Shown here piece by piece: positions 34,004 to 43,055 of a stretch of DNA of 64,000 nt (positions are counted from its first letter, which is position 1; each line of letters opens with the position of its first letter). Position numbers and translations under genes: made by a program. The stretch is from Pseudomonas moraviensis (GTDB lineage Bacteria > Pseudomonadota > Gammaproteobacteria > Pseudomonadales > Pseudomonadaceae): positions 3,472,001 to 3,536,000 of the forward strand of contig NZ_LT629788.1 in NCBI RefSeq assembly GCF_900105805.1, in the 5' to 3' direction. The notes beneath the pieces were generated by a model, which saw only the letters and a program-made list of their open reading frames with translations, ran no database searches and had not been told where the DNA came from.

Positions 34004-35065
34004 TCAATCGTCCACGGCGTCGAGAAACTCGTCTGCCACGGGCATCTCACCCATACGCGATGGAACGTTCAAACCGAAATGCAGGTAGGCATGGCGCGTC
34101 ACCACCCTGCCCCGGGGTGTGCGCATGATATAGCCCTGCTGGATCAGATAGGGCTCGAGCACGTCTTCAATGGTGTGGCGTTCTTCACTGATTGCCGCCG
34201 CCAGACTGTCGATCCCGACCGGGCCGCCGTCGAACTTCTCGATCATGGTCAGCAGCAGTCGCCGGTCCTGGTGATCGAAACCGTGTTCGTCGACATCCAG
34301 CAGGTTCAGCGCCAGATCTGCGACCGCTTTGGTGATGTGGCCCTTGGCGCGGACCTCGGCGAAGTCGCGTACTCGGCGCAGCAGCCGGTTGGCAATTCGT
34401 GGCGTGCCACGAGCACGACGGGCGATCTCGAACGAACCTTCCGGATCCAGCGGCAGACCCAGAATCGCCGCCGAACGGCTGACGATCGTTGCCAGGTCGG
34501 CGGTGCTGTAGAACTCCAGGCGCTGGACGATACCGAAGCGGTCACGCAGCGGATTGGTCAGCATGCCCGCGCGGGTAGTCGCACCGACCAGAGTGAACGG
34601 CGGCAGATCCAGCTTGATCGAGCGCGCCGCCGGCCCTTCGCCGATCATGATGTCGAGCTGGAAATCTTCCATCGCCGGATACAGCACTTCTTCAACGATC
34701 GGCGACAGTCGATGGATTTCGTCGATGAACAGCACGTCGTGCGGCTCGAGATTGGTGAGCAATGCGGCCAGATCACCGGGACGCTCGAGCACTGGGCCCG
34801 AGGTGCTCTTGATCGACACGCCCATTTCCTGGGCAATGATGTTCGCCAGCGTGGTCTTGCCCAGACCCGGCGGACCGAAGATCAAGGTGTGATCGAGGGA
34901 TTCGCTACGGCCACGGGCGGCCTGGATGAACAGTTCCATCTGCTCGCGCACGGTCGGCTGGCCAATGTAATCGGCCAGGCTGACGGGACGAATCGCCCGG
35001 TCCTGGACTTCTTCGCGCTCGCGCGGGCTGTGCGCGGCGGCGATCAGACGGTCAGCTTCAATCAC
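34004..35065 (-). CDS. ruvB: Holliday junction helicase motor RuvB
   Basis: AAA+ ATPase of 353 aa driving branch migration. Walker A FGPPGLGKTTL, Walker B LFIDEIHRL, sensor ATTRAGMLTNPLRDRFG and a C-terminal winged-helix domain (RTPRGRVVTRHAYLHFG). The start is GTG 35065, directly abutting the ruvA stop codon. Third gene of ruvCAB. Confidence 0.98.
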   Translation of the reverse strand: MIEADRLIAAAHSPREREEVQDRAIRPVSLADYIGQPTVREQMELFIQAARGRSESLDHTLIFGPPGLGKTTLANIIAQEMGVSIKSTSGPVLERPGDLAALLTNLEPHDVLFIDEIHRLSPIVEEVLYPAMEDFQLDIMIGEGPAARSIKLDLPPFTLVGATTRAGMLTNPLRDRFGIVQRLEFYSTADLATIVSRSAAILGLPLDPEGSFEIARRARGTPRIANRLLRRVRDFAEVRAKGHITKAVADLALNLLDVDEHGFDHQDRRLLLTMIEKFDGGPVGIDSLAAAISEERHTIEDVLEPYLIQQGYIMRTPRGRVVTRHAYLHFGLNVPSRMGEMPVADEFLDAVDD

Positions 35066-35674
35066 TTAAATCATTCCCTTCAGAGCGCGGCGGATCAGGT
35101 CTTCGCTGCTCAGGTTCTTGTCTTTGATCGCGGAAATCGCCTTGCTCGCTTCCTGCGGCTTGTAGCCCAGGGATATCAACGCACTGACGGCATCGGTCTC
35201 GGCGCTGTTGACCGGCGCCGGGCCGTCCGGCTGATTCGGCACCAGCGCGAACATCGCCGGCGAAGTTTCCCAGGCTTTGAAACGGTCTTTCAATTCGACC
35301 AGCAAACGCTCGGCAGTCTTCTTGCCAACCCCAGGCACCTTGGTCAGCGCCGAGGTGTCCTGAGACTGCACGCAACGCACCAGCTCATCGACTTCCAGGC
35401 TCGACATCAGCGCCAGCGCCAGTTTCGGCCCGACCCCGTTGAGACGGATCAGCTCGCGGAAGAAGTCTCGCTCACGCTTGCCGGCAAAACCATAGAGCAA
35501 TTGCGCATCTTCGCGTACGACCAAGTGGGTGTGCAGGGTCAGCGGTTCACCGACCGACGGCAGGCGATAAAGGGTGGTCATCGGCACTTCCACCTCATAG
35601 CCGAGGCCGTTTACATCGAGAATCAGGTGCGGCGGCTGTTTCTCAGCCAGGGTGCCGCGCAAGCGTCCAATCAC
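35066..35674 (-). CDS. ruvA: Holliday junction protein RuvA
   Basis: Junction-binding tetramer subunit of 202 aa. N-terminal OB fold (MIGRLRGTLAEK, LDVNGLGYEVEVP), helix-hairpin-helix motifs with LIRLNGVGPKLALALMS and LTKVPGVGKKTAERLLVELK, and a C-terminal domain that docks RuvB. Normal length; no gap to ruvB. Confidence 0.98.
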   Translation of the reverse strand: MIGRLRGTLAEKQPPHLILDVNGLGYEVEVPMTTLYRLPSVGEPLTLHTHLVVREDAQLLYGFAGKRERDFFRELIRLNGVGPKLALALMSSLEVDELVRCVQSQDTSALTKVPGVGKKTAERLLVELKDRFKAWETSPAMFALVPNQPDGPAPVNSAETDAVSALISLGYKPQEASKAISAIKDKNLSSEDLIRRALKGMI

Positions 35675-35788
35675 GTTTGAAATCCTTGAGCGCTGGCCAG
35701 CCGTGGGCTGGCGACGATTGAAGGGGGCTTGCGCGCCGGCAACACAGGCACCGAAAAGCCACTTTCAGGAAAATTGATGCTGATGCTA

Positions 35789-36316
35789 TCAGAGACGCAG
35801 GCGCCCGCCACGACTGCGTGCGGTTCCCAGACCGTGGGGGAGCAGGCTCGAGCGTGTATGCGCATGGCAGATGGCGATCGCCAGGGCGTCGGAGGCGTCG
35901 ATTTGCGGCTTGCTGATCAATTTGAGCATGTGCATGACCATCATCTGCACCTGCTCTTTATTGGCCGCGCCCGTGCCGACCACGGCCTGTTTGACTTGCG
36001 TGGCGGTGTACTCGGCAATTTCCAGGCATTCTTCAGCGCCAGCAACAATCGCAGCGCCGCGCGCCTGACCGAGCTTCAGCGCCGAGTCGGCGTTTTTCGC
36101 CATGAACACCTTTTCGATGCCCATGGTCACCGGGCCGTAGGTCTTGATGATCTCGCGAACGCCGCGATAGACGATCTGCAGACGCTCATGCAGCTCGCCG
36201 GAACCGGTGCGAATGCAGCCCGAAGCCACATAGATGCAGCCGCCCCGCCCGGTATCGCGAACGATCCCGTAACCGGTGATGCGCGAACCGGGGTCGATAC
36301 CAAGAATTAGAGTCAT
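35789..36316 (-). CDS. ruvC: Holliday junction resolvase RuvC
   Basis: Endonuclease of 175 aa. The first catalytic aspartate is Asp8 in LILGIDPGSRITGYGI; Glu in GIEKVFMAKNADSALKLGQ and the C-terminal ASDALAIAICHAH supply the remaining acidic residues. It cuts the junctions moved by RuvAB. First ruv gene, downstream of a REPIN that separates it from yebC. Confidence 0.98.
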   Translation of the reverse strand: MTLILGIDPGSRITGYGIVRDTGRGGCIYVASGCIRTGSGELHERLQIVYRGVREIIKTYGPVTMGIEKVFMAKNADSALKLGQARGAAIVAGAEECLEIAEYTATQVKQAVVGTGAANKEQVQMMVMHMLKLISKPQIDASDALAIAICHAHTRSSLLPHGLGTARSRGGRLRL

Positions 36317-36364
36317 AACGCCTGCAGATTCATAAAAACGATTTACCTGACACCCAATAGCAAA

Positions 36365-36453
36365 TGTGGGAGCGAGCCTGCTCGCGAACGCGGTATATCA
36401 GCAACACAGGTGCTGAATGACACACCGCTTTCGCGAGCAGGCTCGCTCCCACA
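36365..36453 (+). repeat. REPIN between ruvC and yebC, TGGGAGCGAG subtype
   Basis: TGTGGGAGCGAGCCTGCTCG and its reverse complement flank a ~35-bp loop. Located 49 bp upstream of ruvC and 19 bp past the yebC stop codon. Confidence 0.95.
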
Positions 36454-36471
36454 GGGAAGACTAGTCGCTAA

Positions 36472-37218
<747 letters not shown>

Positions 37219-37309
37219 AACTTGCTCCGAATGCTCTTTGAAACCTTGCCCGCCCTGCCGAGGCAGCGGCCGGCAATTGAAAAATTCGACCTGAGAAAGA
37301 AAAAAGGCG

Positions 37310-37327
37310 CATCCGAAGATGCGCCTT
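37310..37327 (-). terminator. Terminator after aspS
   Basis: Minus-strand stem GGCGCATC-TTCG-GATGCGCC followed by a T6 run. It lies 11 bp past the aspS stop codon and upstream of yebC, so the two genes are at least partly uncoupled. Confidence 0.9.
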
Positions 37328-37337
37328 CAGGCCCGTC

Positions 37338-39113
37338 TTACTCAGCCTTTGGCGTTTCGCGCAGGCGAATGTGCAGCTCGCGCAATGCCTTCGCGTCGAC
37401 CACGCCCGGAGCCTGCGTCATCACGTCGGCAGCACTCTGGGTTTTCGGGAAGGCGATCACTTCACGGATCGACTGGGCGCCGGTCATCAGCATCACCAGA
37501 CGGTCCAGACCGAAGGCCAGACCACCGTGCGGCGGTGCACCGTACTTCAGCGCGTCGAGCAGGAAGCCGAATTTCTCTTCCTGTTCCGCTTCGTTGATGC
37601 CCAGCAGACGGAATACCGCTTGCTGCATTTCCTTGCGGTGGATACGGATCGAACCGCCGCCCAACTCGGTGCCGTTCAGCACCATGTCGTACGCACGGGA
37701 CAGCGCGCCGGCCGGGTTGGCTTCGAGTTCCTGCGGGGTGCACTTCGGTGCGGTGAACGGGTGGTGCAGCGCGGAGAAGCTGCCGTCGTCGTTCTCTTCG
37801 AACATCGGGAAGTCGACGACCCACATTGGCGCCCACTCGCAGGTCAGCAGCTTGAGGTCGTGACCGAGCTTGATACGCAGCGCGCCCAGGGCTTCGCTGA
37901 CGATCTTGGCCTTGTCGGCACCGAAGAACACGATGTCGCCGTCGACTGCGCCGACGCGATCGAGGATCACGTTGAGCTTGTCTTCAGGAATGTTCTTCAC
38001 GATTGGCGATTGCAGACCTTCAACACCGGCTGCGCGCTCGTTGACCTTGATGTACGCCAGGCCCTTGGCACCGTAGATGCCGACAAACTTGGTGTAATCG
38101 TCAATCTGCTTGCGCGGCATGCTCGCCCCGCCTGGAACGCGCAGTGCGGCGATACGGCACTTCGGATCATTGGCCGGGCCGCTGAATACCTTGAAGTCGA
38201 CTTCTTTGAGCTGGTCGGCAACGTCGACCAGTTCCAGCGGAATACGCAGGTCCGGCTTGTCCGAACCATAGCGGCGCATGGCCTCTTCGAAGGTCATGTG
38301 CGGGAATTCGCCGAATTCCAGATCCAGCACTTCCTTGAACAGGTTGCGGATCATCTGCTCGGTCAGGCCCATGATCTCTTTTTCATCGAGGAAGCTGGTC
38401 TCGATATCGATCTGGGTGAATTCCGGCTGACGGTCGGCACGCAGGTCTTCGTCACGGAAGCATTTGGCGATCTGGTAGTAACGGTCGAAGCCGGCCACCA
38501 TCAGCAGCTGCTTGAACAGCTGCGGCGATTGCGGCAGGGCGAAGAACGAACCGGCGTGGGTGCGGCTCGGCACCAGATAGTCACGCGCACCTTCCGGGGT
38601 GGCACGGGTCAGGATCGGCGTTTCGACGTCGAGGAAGCCGTTCTCGTCGAGGAAGCGGCGGATGCTGGTGGTCATGCGCGAACGCAGACGCAGCTTCTCG
38701 GCCATTTCCGGACGACGCAGGTCGAGGAAGCGATAGCGCAGGCGGGTTTCTTCGCCAACGTCGGAGAACTCGTTGAGCGGGAACGGCGGGGTTTCCGACT
38801 CGTTCAGCACTTCCAGTTCATAACCCAGCACTTCGATCATGCCCGACGCCATGTTGGCGTTGGTCGCACCGGCCGGACGCAGACGCACCTTGCCGGTGAT
38901 CTTCACGACGTATTCGCTGCGCACGCGATCGGCGGCGGCGAAGCTCTCGGCGCGATCCGGATCGAACACCACCTGGGCCAGACCGTCACGATCACGGATA
39001 TCGAGGAAAATCACCCCGCCGTGGTCGCGGCGACGGTGGACCCATCCGCAAAGGGTAATTTCCTGGCCTTCCAGGCTTTCGTTCAGTTGGCCGCAATAGT
39101 GGCTGCGCATCAT
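37338..39113 (-). CDS. aspS: Aspartyl-tRNA synthetase
   Basis: Class II synthetase of 591 aa from ATG 39113 (MMRSHYCGQLNE), the length and start of the P. aeruginosa enzyme; the longer open frame adds 22 residues without support. Domains: OB-fold anticodon-binding ~1-105 (CGWVHRRRDHGGVIFLDIRD), catalytic core with class II motifs including FKQLLMVAGFDRYYQIAKCF and LAFGLDRLVMLMTG, and the bacterial GAD insertion. Pseudomonas enzymes are non-discriminating and also charge tRNA-Asn; the sequence alone does not prove this here. Confidence 0.97.
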   Translation of the reverse strand: MMRSHYCGQLNESLEGQEITLCGWVHRRRDHGGVIFLDIRDRDGLAQVVFDPDRAESFAAADRVRSEYVVKITGKVRLRPAGATNANMASGMIEVLGYELEVLNESETPPFPLNEFSDVGEETRLRYRFLDLRRPEMAEKLRLRSRMTTSIRRFLDENGFLDVETPILTRATPEGARDYLVPSRTHAGSFFALPQSPQLFKQLLMVAGFDRYYQIAKCFRDEDLRADRQPEFTQIDIETSFLDEKEIMGLTEQMIRNLFKEVLDLEFGEFPHMTFEEAMRRYGSDKPDLRIPLELVDVADQLKEVDFKVFSGPANDPKCRIAALRVPGGASMPRKQIDDYTKFVGIYGAKGLAYIKVNERAAGVEGLQSPIVKNIPEDKLNVILDRVGAVDGDIVFFGADKAKIVSEALGALRIKLGHDLKLLTCEWAPMWVVDFPMFEENDDGSFSALHHPFTAPKCTPQELEANPAGALSRAYDMVLNGTELGGGSIRIHRKEMQQAVFRLLGINEAEQEEKFGFLLDALKYGAPPHGGLAFGLDRLVMLMTGAQSIREVIAFPKTQSAADVMTQAPGVVDAKALRELHIRLRETPKAE

Positions 39114-39210
39114 GGTGTCGTTCGCTTCTCGTAATTCGAAATTCGGTGGAGTAACCGTCGCTTCAAGCAATGCGGCCACTCACGCGTGTCGTTCGTTCAG
39201 GGTTTGAACC

Positions 39211-39432
39211 CTAGTCAGCTTTGTCGCCACCGGCCAGATTCTTCTTGGCTCCGGTCTTGAAATCGGTCTCGTACCAACCGTTGCCGCTGAGGCGAAAACC
39301 CGGCATGGACAGCTGCTTCTTCAGATCTGGCGCCTGGCAGGCAGGGCAGTCGACCAGCGGTGCGTCGCTGATCTTCTGAATGGCTTCCAACTGATGACCA
39401 CAGGAAGCACATTGGTAATCGTACATTGGCAT
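39211..39432 (-). CDS. FmdB-family zinc-ribbon protein
   Basis: A 73-aa protein with two CxxC pairs (YQCASCGHQLEA and VDCPACQAPD) forming a zinc ribbon, then a glycine/serine-rich tail with FRLSGNGWYETDFK. Matches the putative regulatory protein family FmdB. It lies upstream of aspS on the same strand with a 97-bp gap and is probably co-transcribed. The role is unknown. Confidence 0.92.
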   Translation of the reverse strand: MPMYDYQCASCGHQLEAIQKISDAPLVDCPACQAPDLKKQLSMPGFRLSGNGWYETDFKTGAKKNLAGGDKAD

Positions 39433-39562
39433 GAGGGTGTCTCGGCGATCGGATTGCTGCCGCGCGCAGGGCTTTGCGGCGAAAGCGCGGGATTATATCG
39501 ATTAAATGCGCCCTGTGCAGCCGTAACACTGCACAGGCCGCAACCTCGTTGTACCTGCCGTT

Positions 39563-39901
39563 TCAGCGCGAAACGCCGGGTGCGAGATCCTTGATCCCGT
39601 TCATGACGCACACTACCCGAATCAGCGCACTGAAGTTCTTCACCCCGCCGTGCCGCAGATGCACCTCACGATCGACGTGGGATAACAATGTGCTGATCGT
39701 ACAATGATTGTCCTCGGCCATGCCGCCGAGGATGTTCCAGTAGACCTGCTCGAGTCGCAGGCAGGTCGCGAAACCGTTGAGCCGGATTGATCGGGACAAG
39801 GGCCGGATCAGGTTCATGTCGAACTCGCTGACAAACGGATCGACCTTTATTACGTGCCGCGAAGCCGACATCCTGTCGCTTCGCCTGTCTCCTTCTACCA
39901 T
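39563..39901 (-). CDS. Ribbon-helix-helix domain protein
   Basis: A 112-aa protein. ATG 39901 has AAGGAG ten bases upstream and is favoured over the longer frame starting at 39988. The C-terminal ~65 residues (RSIRLNGFATCLRLEQVYW ... FSALIRVVCVMNG) match the RHH_4-type ribbon-helix-helix domain, whose members are thought to bind DNA or act as arylsulphate-sulphotransferase-associated proteins. It stands between fmdB and dps on the minus strand. No target is evident. Confidence 0.75.
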   Translation of the reverse strand: MVEGDRRSDRMSASRHVIKVDPFVSEFDMNLIRPLSRSIRLNGFATCLRLEQVYWNILGGMAEDNHCTISTLLSHVDREVHLRHGGVKNFSALIRVVCVMNGIKDLAPGVSR

Positions 39902-40082
39902 AGCGTTGACACTCCTTTGCCATGACTGCTGATTTATAAGGCAACATCCTGCGCCTTCATAAAAACCCAGTGACAAAGTTATCGCCATACGACTTGTTGA
40001 CCAGCCTCGTAGGATAAGCCAACGACAATGGTAAGAGCCTGGACAGGGTGCGGACGGCTTGACGGCGCCCGCACCGGCCGAC

Positions 40083-40553
40083 TTACTCCTCGAGCAGCGC
40101 GCGCAGCATCCAGGCGGTTTTCTCGTGCACCTGCATACGCTGGGTCAGCAGGTCGGCTGTCGGCTCGTCGCTGACCTTGTCCAGCAGCGGGAAAATACCC
40201 CGCGCGGTGCGGGTCACCGCTTCCTGGCCCTCGACCAATTGCTTGATCATGTCCTCGGCGCTCGGCACACCGACCTCTTCTTTAATAGAGGACAGCCGCG
40301 CGTAGGTCGCATAAGCACCCGGCGCCGGAAAGCCCAACGCACGAATACGCTCGGCGATCGAATCGACGGCCAGCGCCAGCTCGTTGTACTGCTCTTCGAA
40401 CATCAGATGCAGCGTGCGGAACATCGGGCCAGTGACGTTCCAGTGGAAGTTATGGGTTTTCAGATACAGCACGTAGGTGTCCGACAGCAGTCGCGACAGA
40501 CCTTCGACGATGGATTTGCGGTCTTCTTCACTGATACCGATATCAATTGCCAT
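40083..40553 (-). CDS. Dps/ferritin-like DNA-binding protein
   Basis: A 156-aa four-helix ferritin-like protein of the Dps family. The ferroxidase residues between subunits appear in YLKTHNFHWNVTGPMF and HLMFEEQYNELALAVDSIAE. Dps proteins store iron and protect DNA from oxidants. The N-terminal tail lacks the long lysine stretch of E. coli Dps. Single gene, ATG 40553, in the Pseudomonas order aspS - dps - cold-shock gene. Confidence 0.92.
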   Translation of the reverse strand: MAIDIGISEEDRKSIVEGLSRLLSDTYVLYLKTHNFHWNVTGPMFRTLHLMFEEQYNELALAVDSIAERIRALGFPAPGAYATYARLSSIKEEVGVPSAEDMIKQLVEGQEAVTRTARGIFPLLDKVSDEPTADLLTQRMQVHEKTAWMLRALLEE

Positions 40554-40863
40554 GCTTACCCCCTAACAGTGATTGAATTCATCCAGCAGGTTCAGCCCCA
40601 CTTTAGCAAGGCAAGCGCTGGCTCGCAGCTATGAATCGGTGATCAGACTGCGACAAATCGACCGTTTCCGTGCCGCTGGCCGGGCTGATTTGAGTAGCCG
40701 CAGGCTTTGCTGTTAAATAGGGAGTGTGTCGCCACCCCCCATTTTCCGGGGTGTTGCGCATAGGCTGATCAGTGTACGTGTCCACCGCCTCTTATTTTGT
40801 CCTGAAGCGAACCGTGCGCCTTCAGCTCTTCCTTGTGAGCCGTCATAACGTGAGCCAATCAAA
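40554..40863. other. Divergent gap between dps and the membrane cold-shock gene
   Basis: Contains both divergent promoters and a hairpin CACCCC (40733-40738) / GGGGTG (40748-40753). No OxyR or Fur site is convincing and no coding frame is credible. Confidence 0.4.
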
Positions 40864-41466
40864 ATGTTGAAAATCGTCCACCTGCTAATGGGCGCAGCAG
40901 CCTTGCTGCTGTCGTTCATACCCAGCCTGAAAGCCGAAGCCGTTCCTTACCTGCAACAGCCCGATGCACTTTACCTGGCCTTTTTCGGCCTGCTGAACCT
41001 GGTCATCGCTCCAGTAATTCCCTACTGGAACAAAGGCCCGCGCCAGCATCTGCAAAATCTGGTCAGCGCGCTGCTGGTGCTGACCGTCGTCCTGCAAACC
41101 CTGACCCTGATCGCACCGATGCCGGTCATCGCTGGCCAGCCGGCCGTGCTGTTCAGCCTGGCGATTGCGCTGGTTGCCGTGCTGCTGCACCTGGCCGTCA
41201 GCTTCTACAAATCGTCACCGGCCGCCGCGCCGACTACCTATGACATGAGCAATCGCGATACCGGCACCGTGAAGTGGTTCAACACTTCCAAGGGTTTCGG
41301 TTTTATCTCCCGGGACTCCGGCGATGATATTTTCGTGCACTTTCGCGCCATTCGTGGCGAAGGCCATCGCGTCCTGGTCGAAGGCCAGCGCGTCGAGTTC
41401 TCGGTGATGAACCGCGACAAAGGCCTGCAAGCCGAGGACGTGATCGCCGCCCTGCCGCGTCGCTGA
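40864..41466 (+). CDS. Membrane protein with C-terminal cold-shock domain
   Basis: A 200-aa fusion. The first ~115 residues hold about four hydrophobic helices (~3-20, 38-56, 66-86, 92-112). After a Ser/Pro/Ala linker (~114-125), residues ~132-197 form a complete cold-shock domain with GTVKWFNTSKGFGFI (RNP1 KGFGFI) and RNP2 DIFVHF. The cold-shock part closely resembles the free 70-aa protein at 24569-24781. The architecture implies an RNA- or ssDNA-binding domain held at the inner membrane on the cytoplasmic side. Similar fusions occur at this locus in other pseudomonads; the function is not described to my knowledge. A bidirectional terminator follows. Confidence 0.88.
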   Translation: MLKIVHLLMGAAALLLSFIPSLKAEAVPYLQQPDALYLAFFGLLNLVIAPVIPYWNKGPRQHLQNLVSALLVLTVVLQTLTLIAPMPVIAGQPAVLFSLAIALVAVLLHLAVSFYKSSPAAAPTTYDMSNRDTGTVKWFNTSKGFGFISRDSGDDIFVHFRAIRGEGHRVLVEGQRVEFSVMNRDKGLQAEDVIAALPRR

Positions 41467-41474
41467 TCCAAAGC

Positions 41475-41515
41475 AAAAAAAACCGCGAGCAGCCTGACTG
41501 TTCGCGGTTTTTTTG
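41475..41515. terminator. Bidirectional terminator between the cold-shock fusion and slyX
   Basis: AAAACCGCGA ... TCGCGGTTTT stem with A8 on the left and T7 on the right, serving both convergent genes. Confidence 0.92.
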
Positions 41516-41530
41516 TGCCTGCCGAATGGC

Positions 41531-41737
41531 TCAATAATGCGGCGGCGGTGCATCTTCTTCAAAAGCACCAAACTGCCCGACCATTTCCTCGTGACGCTTG
41601 ATCAGCGCTTCCATCTGCAATTGCAGGCGCTCGATAACCCTCTGCTGGGCCACCAGCACATCGTTCAATGCCTGAATGGTGTCATCCTGAAAGGCCAGAC
41701 GGCTTTCCAGGTCGGTAACGCGTTCTTCGAGGCTCAT
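41531..41737 (-). CDS. slyX: SlyX-family protein
   Basis: A 68-aa coiled-coil protein: MSLEERVTDLESRLAFQDDT, then heptads to about residue 50 and a proline/histidine tail (PPPHY) typical of SlyX. Function is unknown in the family; E. coli slyX lies beside slyD/kefB. It follows the HIT gene by three bases on the minus strand. Confidence 0.93.
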   Translation of the reverse strand: MSLEERVTDLESRLAFQDDTIQALNDVLVAQQRVIERLQLQMEALIKRHEEMVGQFGAFEEDAPPPHY

Positions 41738-41740
41738 GAC

Positions 41741-42166
41741 TCAGCCCTCCACAAAAGTGAATTCTTCAGTCAGTACCAGTCGCAAGCGCTCGCGAATGGC
41801 TGCCACCTGGTCCCCGTTGTACGGCTTGGCCGGATGCTTGCCCCAGACCGGCGCAGGCCAGGCGGCATCGTCGCGTTTTCGCACGATCACATGCATGTGC
41901 AATTGACTGACAACGTTCCCCAGGGTCGCCACGTTCAGCTTGTCGGCATCGAACGAATCCTTGAGCAATTCCGCAAGGGTGGTGGTTTCCCGCCAGAGTT
42001 GCTGCTGATCGGCGACATCCAACTGAAACAACTCGCTTATATCCTCGCGGCGAGGCACCAGGATGAACCACGGGTAATTACTGTCGTTGGACAGCAACAG
42101 CCGGCACAACGGAAAGTCGCCGATGACCAGGGTGTCCTGTTGAAGTCGTGAATCCAAAGCAAACAC
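41741..42166 (-). CDS. HIT-family nucleotide-binding protein
   Basis: A 141-aa histidine-triad protein; the triad is QLHMHVIVRK near residue 96. Family members hydrolyse nucleoside phosphoramidates or dinucleoside polyphosphates. The start is GTG 42166, with GGGAG upstream. Probably co-transcribed with slyX (three-base gap). Confidence 0.92.
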   Translation of the reverse strand: MFALDSRLQQDTLVIGDFPLCRLLLSNDSNYPWFILVPRREDISELFQLDVADQQQLWRETTTLAELLKDSFDADKLNVATLGNVVSQLHMHVIVRKRDDAAWPAPVWGKHPAKPYNGDQVAAIRERLRLVLTEEFTFVEG

Positions 42167-43055
42167 TGTACGTACTCCCGGCTGATCATATGACTCAGCT
42201 TAGCGGCCGGTTCCGAAAACCGGCGCGCCAAGCGACAGAGCGGCAGCATACCTGCGAATGCAGCGGGCTTCACGCTGCCTCCGGCGCTAAATCGCCAGGC
42301 GCTCCGACATGAGACATTTATCCCATCCGCGCACCAACACCGCCCCTGACATGAGCCTGAACGTGAAGAGACGCATGAAAATCCTTGATCTGCCGAGTCT
42401 CGAGTCAGTCCTCGCTCGATCGCTCCAGGCTTGATCGTGTTTTTTTTGCACCAAAACTGCACAACGGGTCTACGCTCACTGGGTCAGGCATCCGCCAAAT
42501 ACTCACGGCGGGGTGAACCGGTAACGTTTTTGGTTGTCCTGCGCATCTTTGGTGCGTTGCAACACGATTGGGAGAATCTCGTCAAGCCCGCGACAAAACA
42601 GGCCCGAGGCCCCGTTTTCACAAGGTTTTCACATATGCGGGCGGCACACGAAAAAATAACCGCACCGATTTTGCGGTTTGTGCACGCTTGTTGCATTCGT
42701 AACCGTATGGACTAAAAGCGCACCACTGGAAGTGGTCGGCTGAAGCCAATAAAAACAGTGGCAGGGTTGCCCGATGGAGATTCAAGTGTTTTGCCAGGGA
42801 CTCTTTTTATCGATGCAAAAAGGCCCGGATACAGCGATTGAAGTTGTCAGTCAGGCTGCATTGGTACTGTGAATTTGCGACATCCAGCGCTCCTTTCGCG
42901 ACAACGCCGTAAAGAAGCTGAAAGGTTGGTTTCGCAAGTATCGCCAACATTGTCGGCGTGATATAAGTTTGCGCCGACACAAAAAGAAAGAGCCGCCCAG
43001 ATAATAAAACAGGTGGGACGGCAGTACTCTTCTAAAACCAAAGGAGCAAATCACG
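42167..43055. promoter_or_regulatory. 889-bp non-coding region upstream of the porin gene
   Basis: No credible gene on either strand, although short frames exist. Structures seen: a minus-strand terminator-like hairpin (AACCGC/GCGGTT, 42658-42678, with A6 on its left); an A-rich AAAAAGAA at 42981-42988, fitting the AANAANAA pattern of Hfq/Crc targets; and a hairpin GCCGCCCA / TGGGACGGC (42992-43022) with an A-rich loop, 33 bases before the porin start codon. The length and structures suggest a long regulated leader. Confidence 0.5.

Noticed and set aside
42431..42715. A 94-codon plus-strand frame and a 70-codon minus-strand frame in the gap before the porin
   Set aside because: No good ribosome site, atypical composition and no recognisable motif; treated as non-coding.
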